Source: Campylobacter sp. UBA1713
Lineage (GTDB): Bacteria > Campylobacterota > Campylobacteria > Campylobacterales > Campylobacteraceae
Assembly: GCA_002317305.1 (NCBI GenBank)
Contig: DCIZ01000086.1
Location: 2,414-10,464, forward strand
DNA: 8,051 bases
Reading direction: 5' to 3'
The position numbers were made by a program, and so were the translations under genes. The notes below the pieces were generated by a model. That model was given only the letters and a program-made list of their open reading frames with translations. It did no database searches and was not told the origin of the DNA. Positions 1 through 5,035 of the stretch are shown piece by piece; the first letter of the stretch is position 1; each line of letters begins with the position of its first letter.

Positions 1-57
1 AAATCCCTAAAAACACTCCGAAAAACCGAGCCAAACTGGTTTTTAGAGATGCCCTAA
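1..57 (+). CDS. Possible 3' end of an upstream protein gene (partial)
   Basis: Frame 1 is open from the window edge for 18 codons, ends in KTEPNWFLEMP and stops at TAA 55-57. The composition (proline, tryptophan, charged residues) looks like a real protein tail, and the repeat-rich non-coding sequence starts just after it. The stretch is so short that an open frame by chance is quite likely, and I do not recognise the protein. The minus strand is also open here in one frame, which weakens the case. Sequence to the left of the window would decide it. Confidence 0.35.
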   Translation, partial: KSLKTLRKTEPNWFLEMP

Positions 58-121
58 ATTTAAATTTGTCAAAAATTTAGAATCGTAAATTTCCGCACTT
101 CTTTTTCTGTTTTCCGCACTC

Positions 122-240
122 TAAATGGGGTCGCAGGGGCTTGCCCCCGCCCGCCTGTCCCGCTGCCATTTTCTTTTGAGATTTATCGAAAAAGAAAATG
201 GCAGCGGGACTTTTAAAAAGCGTTAGCTTTTTACCTATCG
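122..240 (+). repeat. Three-hairpin dispersed element, copy 1
   Basis: The element opens with AAATGGGGTCGCAGGGGC. Hairpin P1 is GGGGC (136-140)/GCCCC (143-147) with a TT turn. Hairpin P2 has a perfect 21-bp stem, 157-177 paired with 190-210, closing a 12-base loop, GAGATTTATCGA, which itself contains GAT/ATC. Hairpin P3 is AAAAAGC (215-221), loop GTTA, GCTTTTT (226-232), followed by ACCTATCGGAAAAC. The same module order occurs in three other places in this window. It could act as a transcribed structured RNA, a terminator-like block, or a DNA hairpin recognised by a recombinase. The sequence does not distinguish these. Confidence 0.85.
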
Positions 241-273
241 GAAAACAGAATGCGGAAAACGGAAAACGGAATT
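239..273 (+). repeat. CGGAAAA heptad array
   Basis: Five in-phase seven-base units (CGGAAAA, CAGAATG, CGGAAAA, CGGAAAA, CGGAATT) start directly at the 3' edge of the hairpin element. Changes between units are almost all purine-for-purine, so the period stays at seven. The last unit, CGGAATT, leads into the recurring A/T-rich module GTGAAAATTCGCTTTTTCGTGAATTT. Confidence 0.8.
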
Positions 274-350
274 TGTGAAAATTCGCTTTTTCGTGAATTT
301 ATTTGTCGATTCTAGAGAATAGCAAATTTCCGCACTTCGAACACAATCCG

Positions 351-385
351 TTTTCCGTTCTCCGTTCTCCGTTTTCCGTTTTCCG
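351..385 (+). repeat. TTTTCCG/TTCTCCG heptad array in the uvrC leader
   Basis: Five contiguous heptads: TTTTCCG, TTCTCCG, TTCTCCG, TTTTCCG, TTTTCCG. They are the reverse complement of the CGGAAAA array at 239-273, so the two arrays can pair across the intervening palindrome. The array ends 25 bases before the uvrC start codon. Unit-number changes by slippage would alter the leader length but not the mature reading frame. Confidence 0.85.
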
Positions 386-400
386 AACGCATTCCGAACA

Positions 401-404
401 AAGG
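401..404 (+). promoter_or_regulatory. Ribosome binding site deciding the uvrC start
   Basis: AAGG lies 6 bases before ATG 411. The in-frame TTG at 303 has no such site, and the 36 residues it would add are translated heptad repeats, so the ATG is preferred. Confidence 0.65.
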
Positions 405-410
405 CAACAC

Positions 411-2198
411 ATGCAACAAACACAAACACTCCAAGACCAGCTAAAAAACCTCCCGACAAACCCCGGCGTTTACAGATATTTTGACAAAAATGGCACTCTC
501 CTCTACGTCGGCAAAGCCAAAAACCTAAAAAACCGCGTTTTGAGCTACTTTCGACAAAACGCCACGCTTTCGCCCAGAATCGCCAAAATGGTCAGCGAGG
601 TTAAAAGCCTCCACACCACCATAACCGCCAGCGAAGCAGACGCGCTCATCTTAGAAAATTCGCTCATAAAACAGCTAAAACCGCACTACAACATTCTCTT
701 ACGAGATGACAAAACCTACCCCTACATCTGCTTTGACTTAAGTGCGCCATTTCCACGCCCAGAGATCACCAGAAAAGTCGCCAAAGGCAAAAACTACCTC
801 TACTTCGGTCCTTTTTACAAAGGCGCAAACGAAATCCTAAAAGCACTCTACACACTCTTTCCACTCGTCCAAAAACGAAACTGCAAAGCAAAAGCCTGCC
901 TCTTTTACCAAATAAAACGCTGCCTAGCACCCTGCGAAAACCGCGTTAGCAAATTTGACTACAAAAGCGTCCTAGACTCCGCCATAGAATCGCTAAAAAA
1001 CCCACTTTTGCTAGTCCGTCCGCTAGAAGAAAAGATGCTTTGTGCTGCTGCAAATGAGCGTTTTGAAGAGGCTGCTGCTTTGCGAGACCAAGCCAAAATC
1101 ATAAAAGAAGTAAGCAAAGCACACGTCAAAGTAGACATAGCAAAGCTTGAAGACTTTGAAATTTTCGCTGTAGAGTCGCTAAAAAACGCCAGTGCCATCG
1201 CACATTTTAGCGTTAGAAATGGCGTTGTCGCAGGCGTTAAAACGCTCACGACTACAACCGCCGAAAGCAACGAGCTCTTTACACAAGCCATCTTGCGCGC
1301 TTTTTCACCCGAAATTCCACTCGTCTCTACAAAAATTTACACAAACGAAGAGTTTGAAAACGCCGCCGTCCTTTCAGAAGTCCTCACAAAACTACACGGA
1401 CACAAATTTAACATAAGCGTGCCAAAAGTGGGCGACAAAAAACAGCTTTGCGACATCGCCAAAGCAAACGCCGCACTTTCACTGGACGCAAGCAGCAAAA
1501 AACTCGCTGCTTTGGACGAATTTGCCTCGTTTTTTTCGCTTACAAATTTGCCACGAAAAGTGGAGGTTTTTGACAACTCGCATCTTTTTGGCGAAGCGGT
1601 CGTGGGGGCGATGGTGGCGTGGGAGTTTTGCGAAGATGGCAAAATTTGGGGCGGGCGTTGGTGTAAGGGCAGTTACAGACACTTTCATCTCACAGGCAAA
1701 AGCGACTACGAGCAGATGAGCGAGGTTTTACGCCGCCGTGCGCTTAAATTTGACGAGCTTTCACCGCCAGACTTGTGGCTCATAGACGGCGGCGAAGCGC
1801 TTTTGAAGCTAGCACAAGATGTGGTGGCAAGTAGCGGCGCAAACGTGGAGGTGATGGCGCTGGCAAAGGAGAAAATAGACGCAAAAGCTCACCGCGCAAA
1901 AGGCGGCGCAAAGGACAAAATTTGGTGCAAATTTGGCGAAGTGGTGCTAGACAAAAGAGATGAAAAGCTACTTTTTTTGCAGGCTTTGAGGGACGAAGCG
2001 CACAGGTTTGCCATCACATTTCACAAAAAGAAACGAGACAAGCTTGCGTTAAATTTGGGCGGTTTGGGCGTGAGTGTGGCAGTGCAAAAAAAGCTACTGG
2101 CGGCTTTTGGGTCGTTTGGTGCGGTTTTTGAGGCGAGCGAAGAGGTGCTAGCGAGCGTGGTGGGTGAAAAAGTCGCACGAAAACTAAAAGATGTTTGA
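411..2198 (+). CDS. uvrC: UvrABC excinuclease subunit C
   Basis: Complete 595-residue UvrC, the cytoplasmic nuclease that cuts on both sides of a lesion marked by UvrA and UvrB. The N-terminal GIY-YIG domain (about 1-100) makes the 3' cut: GVY 19-21, YVGK 32-35, R42 and the probable metal-binding E82 in LILEN. Cysteines C158, C163, C171 and C175 (the last three in CLFYQIKRCLAPC) match the iron-sulfur ligands known for E. coli UvrC, with a shorter first spacing. The UVR motif for UvrB contact is about 205-240. The C-terminal RNase H-like nuclease for the 5' cut carries D388 (FDNSH), D459 (LIDGG) and H531 (DEAHRFA), followed by helix-hairpin-helix motifs (about 546-592). No truncation or missing residue is seen. 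It is a stand-alone gene, convergent with the transporter genes, with repeat blocks on both sides. G/C strand bias flips near position 1560. Confidence 0.97.
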   Translation: MQQTQTLQDQLKNLPTNPGVYRYFDKNGTLLYVGKAKNLKNRVLSYFRQNATLSPRIAKMVSEVKSLHTTITASEADALILENSLIKQLKPHYNILLRDDKTYPYICFDLSAPFPRPEITRKVAKGKNYLYFGPFYKGANEILKALYTLFPLVQKRNCKAKACLFYQIKRCLAPCENRVSKFDYKSVLDSAIESLKNPLLLVRPLEEKMLCAAANERFEEAAALRDQAKIIKEVSKAHVKVDIAKLEDFEIFAVESLKNASAIAHFSVRNGVVAGVKTLTTTTAESNELFTQAILRAFSPEIPLVSTKIYTNEEFENAAVLSEVLTKLHGHKFNISVPKVGDKKQLCDIAKANAALSLDASSKKLAALDEFASFFSLTNLPRKVEVFDNSHLFGEAVVGAMVAWEFCEDGKIWGGRWCKGSYRHFHLTGKSDYEQMSEVLRRRALKFDELSPPDLWLIDGGEALLKLAQDVVASSGANVEVMALAKEKIDAKAHRAKGGAKDKIWCKFGEVVLDKRDEKLLFLQALRDEAHRFAITFHKKKRDKLALNLGGLGVSVAVQKKLLAAFGSFGAVFEASEEVLASVVGEKVARKLKDV

Positions 2199-2220
2199 TG
2201 TCAAAACGCATTCCGCATTC

Positions 2221-2344
2221 TAAATGGGGTCGCAGGGGCGCTGTCCCCCGTCCTCCAGCCTCCGCCTTTGCAAACCTTTGAGCTTTAGCGAAAAGGTTTG
2301 CAAAGGCGGAGGCTAACAAAAAAGCGTTAGCTTTTTACCTATCG
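2221..2344 (+). repeat. Three-hairpin dispersed element, copy 2
   Basis: It has the same opening TAAATGGGGTCGCAGGGGC as copy 1. P1 is GGGG 2235-2238/CCCC 2245-2248. The P2 stem is 23 bp and perfect (2257-2279 with 2292-2314), but it has a sequence unrelated to copy 1, beginning AGCCTCCGCC. The 12-base loop is GAGCTTTAGCGA, so the inner GAT/ATC pair set of copy 1 has become GCT/AGC. P3 is AAAAAGC 2319-2325, GTTA, GCTTTTT 2330-2336, followed by ACCTATCGGAAAAC. It starts 22 bases after the uvrC stop and lies in the uvrC sense direction. Confidence 0.85.
2257..2314 (+). terminator. Possible terminator hairpin after uvrC
   Basis: The 23-bp perfect stem of element copy 2 and the following AAAAAGC-GTTA-GCTTTTT hairpin with its T run are the only strong stem-plus-T structures downstream of uvrC. 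Termination is inferred from position; the element is dispersed and may have another role. Confidence 0.4.
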
Positions 2345-2377
2345 GAAAACGGAAAACAGAGAACGGAGAACGGAATT
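2343..2377 (+). repeat. CGGAAAA heptad array
   Basis: In-phase units CGGAAAA, CGGAAAA, CAGAGAA, CGGAGAA and CGGAATT directly follow hairpin element copy 2, the same arrangement as after copy 1. Confidence 0.8.
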
Positions 2378-2404
2378 TAGTAAATTCGCTTTTCGTAAAT
2401 TTCA

Positions 2405-2475
2405 GAGATTCTACCCGCTCACAAGGCAGGGGATTCTTCGGTCGGCTTTTGCCTCCCTCAGAATGACGGCGGTAA
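2405..2475 (-). repeat. GTCATTC-family intergenic repeat (GAATGAC orientation)
   Basis: Reads AGATTCTACCCGC, then GGGGATTCTTCGGTCGGC, TTTT, GCCTCCCTCAGAATGACGG. ATTCT/AGAAT and GGC/GCC can pair around the TTTT centre, so it is an imperfect palindrome. Relatives in both orientations occur at 4122, 4241, 4521, 4706, 5044, 7465, 7640, 7729, 7795 and 7907. I know GTCATTCTGAG...GAAGAATC repeats to be common between genes in several bacterial groups. Their function is not established. Confidence 0.75.
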
Positions 2476-2567
2476 CGGAAAACGGAATACAGAGAACAGA
2501 AAACGGAATTGTTTATTATCGATAATCGCAAATTCCGCACTCTGAACGCATTCCGCATTCCGTTTTC
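2457..2567. repeat. Palindrome block with heptad arms, duplicated at 5125-5235
   Basis: This 111-base segment matches 5125-5235 at a constant offset of 2668 with five mismatches by eye. It contains heptads 2476-2510, CGGAATT, the 12-bp perfect palindrome ATTATCGATAAT (2515-2526) and AAATTCCG. GGAATT/AATTCC and the outer CGGAAAA/TTTTCCG arrays extend the dyad, so the whole block can fold on itself. Confidence 0.8.
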
Positions 2568-2590
2568 TGCTTTCAGTTTTCCGTTTTCCG
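2563..2590 (+). repeat. TTTTCCG heptad array
   Basis: Four in-phase heptads (TTTTCTG, CTTTCAG, TTTTCCG, TTTTCCG) sit 27 bases from the 3' end of the ABC ATPase gene. They are complementary to the CGGAAAA-type arrays at 2343 and 2476. Confidence 0.75.
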
Positions 2591-2617
2591 AACGCACTCA
2601 TAACTCCAAAAACAAAA

Positions 2618-3361
2618 TCAAATAACATACTCTATCTCGCTTCTCTCGCCACTTATCAGCCGAAAAATCTCCGCCTTTATCTCAAAATACCGCGCCGAGT
2701 GCGTCTCAAAGCGTGGATTCTTCAGCTCTTTTAGAATCTCGCCACCGTGCAAAACTACTATTTTGTCGCCCAAAAAAAGCGCCTCGTCTATGTCATGTGT
2801 TACAAAAACAGCAGTCGCATTTGCCACCACCTTTTTCAGCTCCACCTGCAAATTTAGACGCGTGATGGGGTCAAGTGCCGAAAACGGCTCGTCCAAAAAC
2901 AAAACTTTCGGGTCAAGGCTCAACGCTCGCGCGATGGCTACTCGCTGCTGCTGTCCGCCACTGAGCGAGTGCGGGTAGTTTTGCGCCCGCTCACCCAGCC
3001 CGACTAGCTCCAAAAACCGCAAAGCACGCCTCTCCACCTCGCCACTCTCTCCAAAACCAGCACACCGAAGTGCAAATTTTATGTTATCCACCGCGCGCAT
3101 CCACGGCATCAAAGAGTAGTTTTGCGTAATGATCTGCCGCGACTTGTGCGCCTCCACTCGCCCCACAAAACGCCTGCCGTCCATCTCCACAAAGCCACTT
3201 TCAAACGTCTCATACCCGCTTAAAATTTTCAGCAAAGTCGTCTTGCCTGAGCCACTCGCACCCAGCAAAACACAAAATTCGTTCGGTTTTATGTGTAAAT
3301 TTATATCGTGCAAAATTTGCGTGTTTGCAAAAGATTTTTTAAGATTTGAGATCTTTATCAT
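2618..3361 (-). CDS. ABC importer ATPase, nitrate/sulfonate/taurine type
   Basis: 247-residue cytoplasmic ATPase that energises the importer formed with the adjacent permease and binding protein. All motifs are intact: Walker A GASGSGKT 34-41, Q-loop Q80 in TQNYSLMPW, signature LSGGQ 133-137, Walker B VLFLDE 153-158 with catalytic E158, D-loop SALD 161-164 and switch H189. It resembles the SsuB/TauB/NrtD family; the substrate cannot be told from the ATPase. ATG 3361 is chosen because AAGGAGG (3369-3375) sits 7 bases upstream. The in-frame TTG at 3367 is only 1 base from that site. The start overlaps the permease end by 23 bases, which suggests coupled translation. Its coding strand is G-rich whereas that of the permease is C-rich, with the change at the gene junction. 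Confidence 0.93.
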   Translation of the reverse strand: MIKISNLKKSFANTQILHDINLHIKPNEFCVLLGASGSGKTTLLKILSGYETFESGFVEMDGRRFVGRVEAHKSRQIITQNYSLMPWMRAVDNIKFALRCAGFGESGEVERRALRFLELVGLGERAQNYPHSLSGGQQQRVAIARALSLDPKVLFLDEPFSALDPITRLNLQVELKKVVANATAVFVTHDIDEALFLGDKIVVLHGGEILKELKNPRFETHSARYFEIKAEIFRLISGERSEIEYVI

Positions 3362-4082
3362 AGCCAAACCTCCTTGAAATTCGCCTTTCTAGCATGTGAA
3401 AAAAGCCGTTTATGAGCCAGCCGATGCAGCCTATGACACATATGACGGCTAAAACGCTGTCGATGCGAAGCTGATTCCGAGCGTCTATTATGAGGTAGCC
3501 AAGCCCAGTTTGTGAGCCCAGCATCTCGCCTACGACGAGGTTTATCCACGCTAGCGAGGCGGCGAGTTTTAGGCTAGAGATGAGCGTAAGGCAGCTTGAT
3601 GGAAAGATGACGCCGGTAAAAATTTGCATGCGTGAAGCGCCGAAGTTTTTAGCGACTGCGATGAGCTCTTTTGGGACGTCGTGGAGTGCTTTTACCGCCA
3701 GCAAAAGCACGGGAAAAAAGACGGCGTAAGCGATGATGAACACGGTCGGTTTGTCGCCGATGCCAAAGACGATGACGACTAGCGGAGTCCACGCGATGGG
3801 TGAGATGGGACGGAGAATGCTAACGACTGGGTCAAAAGCCGCAGCAACTCGCGGCAAAAGCCCAAACGCAAAACCGACTAAAGTGCCTGCCACCACGCCC
3901 AAAAAAAGCCCGATGGCGTAGCGGTAGAGTGAGTGGGTGATGCCTGTGTGCAAAGCGCCACTCGTGGCAAGCTCATAGAGTGCTACTAAGCTCTCTTTTG
4001 GAGAAGGAACTAGCTCGCTACTGCAAATTTGCCACACGCACAAAAGCAAAGCAAGCACTAAAAGTTTATGTATATATTTCAT
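3339..4082 (-). CDS. ABC importer permease, nitrate/sulfonate/taurine type
   Basis: 247-residue inner-membrane subunit that forms the channel. About six hydrophobic segments are visible (near 4-19, 55-76, 98-108, 113-133, 171-190 and 210-230). The family hallmark RPISPIAWTPLVVIVFGIG is at 91-109. The ATPase-contacting EAA loop is ELIAVAKNFGAS (from 139), and GLGYLII (194-200) is also typical of SsuC/TauC/NrtB proteins. ATG 4082 has AAGG 6 bases upstream (4089-4092); an in-frame TTG at 4103 has none. It overlaps the ATPase gene by 23 bases. About 1.16 kb of repeats separates it from the binding-protein gene, so it may need its own promoter; I see only a T-rich stretch before the start. Confidence 0.92.
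   Translation of the reverse strand: MKYIHKLLVLALLLCVWQICSSELVPSPKESLVALYELATSGALHTGITHSLYRYAIGLFLGVVAGTLVGFAFGLLPRVAAAFDPVVSILRPISPIAWTPLVVIVFGIGDKPTVFIIAYAVFFPVLLLAVKALHDVPKELIAVAKNFGASRMQIFTGVIFPSSCLTLISSLKLAASLAWINLVVGEMLGSQTGLGYLIIDARNQLRIDSVLAVICVIGCIGWLINGFFHMLERRISRRFGYDKDLKS
3369..3375 (-). promoter_or_regulatory. Ribosome binding site for the ABC ATPase
   Basis: AAGGAGG on the minus strand, 7 bases before ATG 3361 and inside the permease coding region. This is the strongest ribosome site in the window and rules against the TTG at 3367. Confidence 0.85.
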
Positions 4083-4088
4083 TTTATG

Positions 4089-4092
4089 CCTT
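4089..4092 (-). promoter_or_regulatory. Ribosome binding site for the permease
   Basis: AAGG on the minus strand, 6 bases before ATG 4082. It supports that start over the TTG at 4103. Confidence 0.6.
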
Positions 4093-4121
4093 AAAATAAA
4101 CAAAATTTGAAAAAGAATTTA

Positions 4122-4230
4122 CGAACGCAAGGGCGACAGCCCGAAGAATCCCCTGCCTTTTTAGCGAGTAAAAAGCCAAATTCGCAAAAAAGCGAATTTT
4201 CACAAATTCCGTTTTCTGTTTTCCGCATTC
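4122..4230 (+). repeat. Degenerate GTCATTC-family repeat with A/T-rich tail
   Basis: CGCAAGGGCGACAGCCCGAAGAATCCCC followed by TAGCGAGTAAAAAGCC and CAAAAAAGCG. The GTCATT start is lost (ACGAACGCAAGG instead of GTCATTCGCAAGG). GGGCGACAGCCC forms a small central hairpin. Confidence 0.6.
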
Positions 4231-4239
4231 TGCTTTCTG
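4212..4239 (+). repeat. TTTTCTG/TTTTCCG heptad array
   Basis: Four in-phase heptads: TTTTCTG, TTTTCCG, CATTCTG, CTTTCTG. They lie between two GTCATTC-family repeats. Confidence 0.7.
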
Positions 4240-4240
4240 G

Positions 4241-4342
4241 TACCGCCGTCATTCGCAAGGGTTGCGTAGCGACCGAAGAATCCCCTGAAATTTGAGCGAG
4301 TAGAATCTCAAAATTCACAAAAAAGCAAATTTGCAAAATTCC
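4241..4342 (+). repeat. GTCATTC-family intergenic repeat
   Basis: CCGCCGTCATTCGCAAGG, then GTTGCGTAGCGACCGAAGAA, TCCCCTGAAATTTGAGCGAG, TAGAATCTCAAAATTCAC, ending GCAAATTTGCAAAATTCCG. The ends are conserved. The centre GCAAGGGTTGCGTAGCGACC differs from other copies. Confidence 0.75.
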
Positions 4343-4343
4343 G

Positions 4344-4371
4344 TTCTCAGTTTTCTGTATTCCGTTTTCCG
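4344..4371 (+). repeat. TTTTCCG-type heptad array
   Basis: Four in-phase heptads (TTCTCAG, TTTTCTG, TATTCCG, TTTTCCG) directly abut the 5' edge of hairpin element copy 3. Complementary CGGAAAA heptads follow at its 3' edge. Confidence 0.75.
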
Positions 4372-4491
4372 AAACGGGGTCGCAGGGGCACTAGCCCCCG
4401 TCCGCCTGTCCCGCCACCGTTTTCTTTTGAGATTTATCGAAAAAGAAAACGGTGGCGGGACTTTTAAAAAGCGTTAGCTTTTTACCTATCG
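4372..4491 (+). repeat. Three-hairpin dispersed element, copy 3
   Basis: P1 is GGGGC 4385-4389, ACTA, GCCCC 4394-4398. The P2 stem is 21 bp and perfect (4408-4428 with 4441-4461) with loop GAGATTTATCGA. It differs from the copy 1 stem at three positions on each arm, and every change is matched on the other arm. P3 is AAAAAGC 4466-4472, GTTA, GCTTTTT 4477-4483. It is antisense to the transporter transcript. Confidence 0.85.
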
Positions 4492-4520
4492 GAAAACAGA
4501 GTGCGGAAAACAGAAAACAG
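4490..4520 (+). repeat. CGGAAAA heptad array
   Basis: In-phase units CGGAAAA, CAGAGTG, CGGAAAA and CAGAAAA, then CAG. They directly follow element copy 3 and lead into the 106-bp duplicated segment. Confidence 0.75.
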
Positions 4521-4618
4521 AATTTTATAAATTCGCTTTTTTGTGAATTTGACTTTTTTACTCGCCTAAAAGGCGGTGGATTCTTCGCCTCGCTAGCTCC
4601 ACTCAGAATGACGGCGGT
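4513..4618. repeat. 106-bp perfect direct repeat, first copy
   Basis: Identical base for base to 5036-5141 (offset 523). It contains the A/T-rich module TTTTTTGTGAATTTGAC and a GTCATTC-family repeat with the variant centre CGCCTCGCTAGCTCCACTC. The lack of any difference implies recent duplication or ongoing gene conversion. Confidence 0.9.
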
Positions 4619-4705
4619 CTGTTTTTGCTTTTCGTGAATTTGACTTTTTACGCTTTCAAAATTTGAGGGAGAAAATGCTTAAAATTCGAAAAAGCCAAAA
4701 CCAAA

Positions 4706-4765
4706 CGCCGTCATTCTGAGGGAGGCTTTTGCCGACCGAAGAATCCCCTGAAATTTGAGTAAGTC
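4706..4765 (+). repeat. GTCATTC-family intergenic repeat
   Basis: CGCCGTCATTCTGAGGGAGG, CTTTTGCCGACCGAAGAATC, CCCTGAAATTTGAGTAAGTC. GGC-TTTT-GCC forms the central hairpin. The orientation is opposite to the copy at 4521. Confidence 0.75.
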
Positions 4766-4773
4766 AAAAAACC

Positions 4774-4831
4774 AAAACAGGCGAAGCGCTCGGCGTTAGC
4801 CGATGTTTCTGTGTAAAACAGGCGAAGCGCT
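4774..4831 (+). repeat. Small direct repeat AAAACAGGCGAAGCGCT with GTTA hairpin
   Basis: AAAACAGGCGAAGCGCT occurs at 4774-4790 and 4815-4831 (period 41). Between them is the hairpin CGGC-GTTA-GCCG (4791-4802), which has the same GTTA loop as P3 of the large element. GATGTTTCT (4802-4810) and AATGTTTCT (4846-4854) follow each copy. Confidence 0.7.
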
Positions 4832-4889
4832 TTTTGCAAAGTAAAAATGTTTCTTTAAATTCACAAAAAAGCAAATTTGTAAAATTCCG

Positions 4890-4917
4890 TTTTCCGTTCT
4901 CCGCACTCCGTTTTCCG
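4890..4917 (+). repeat. TTTTCCG heptad array
   Basis: Four in-phase heptads (TTTTCCG, TTCTCCG, CACTCCG, TTTTCCG) abut element copy 4. Read on the minus strand they are the CGGAAAA array expected at the element's 3' edge. Confidence 0.8.
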
Positions 4918-5034
4918 TATGTAAAAAGCTAACGCTTTTTTAAGTCTCTGCCAAAACTCTCTTTTTGCTAAAGCTCAAAGAGAGTTTTGGCAGAGACAGG
5001 GGGACGGGGGCTTTCGCCCCTGCGACCCCGTTTT
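4918..5034 (-). repeat. Three-hairpin dispersed element, copy 4 (inverted)
   Basis: This is the only copy on the minus strand, inverted relative to copy 3 and in the sense of the transporter transcript. In element sense P1 is GGGGC-GAAA-GCCCC (5020-5007), a GNRA-type loop. The P2 stem is 21 bp and perfect (4944-4964 with 4977-4997), beginning GTCTCTGCC, with loop GAGCTTTAGCAA. P3 is AAAAAGC-GTTA-GCTTTTT (4923-4940). The stem sequence differs from copies 1 and 2. Confidence 0.85.
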
Positions 5035-5035
5035 G

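Larger units (their letters stand above)
58..410. other. Non-coding gap upstream of uvrC, filled with repeats
   Basis: The gap holds, in order: an A/T-rich stretch without recognisable content (58-115); copy 1 of the three-hairpin element (122-240); a CGGAAAA-type heptad array (239-273); an imperfect palindrome around CGATTCTAGAGAATAG near 308; and five TTTTCCG/TTCTCCG heptads (351-385) that end 15 bases before the uvrC ribosome site. I found no convincing -10/-35 promoter. Open frames here (for example 235-459 on the minus strand) translate the heptads into monotonous RKTENGE- or FSVFR-like peptides and are not genes. Confidence 0.8.
2199..2617. other. Convergent gene gap between uvrC and the ABC ATPase, all repeats
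   Basis: No gene is seen. In order: hairpin element copy 2 (2221-2344), heptads (2343-2377), the A/T-rich GGAATTT...CGTAAATTT module, a GTCATTC-family repeat (2405-2475), more heptads (2476-2510), the palindrome ATTATCGATAAT (2515-2526), and TTTTCCG-type heptads (2563-2590). Both flanking genes end here, so the hairpins may stop transcription from either side. Confidence 0.8.

Noticed and set aside
122..240. Integron attC site or IS200/IS605-type end
   Set aside because: It has imperfect-hairpin similarity in spirit only. No integrase or transposase, no attC core sites and no cassette genes are seen. The idea of a hairpin-recognising enzyme acting in trans remains open.
235..459. Minus-strand small protein overlapping the uvrC start
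   Set aside because: Most of it is translated CGGAAAA/TTTTCCG heptads (RKTENGERKT). It has no ribosome site and overlaps uvrC.
2313..2597. Small minus-strand gene after the ATPase
   Set aside because: It translates heptads and the GTCATTC repeat (NGKLKAENG) and shows no domain.
4101..4103. TTG start for the permease (adds seven residues)
   Set aside because: No ribosome site precedes it. ATG 4082 has AAGG at proper spacing and gives the usual family N-terminus.
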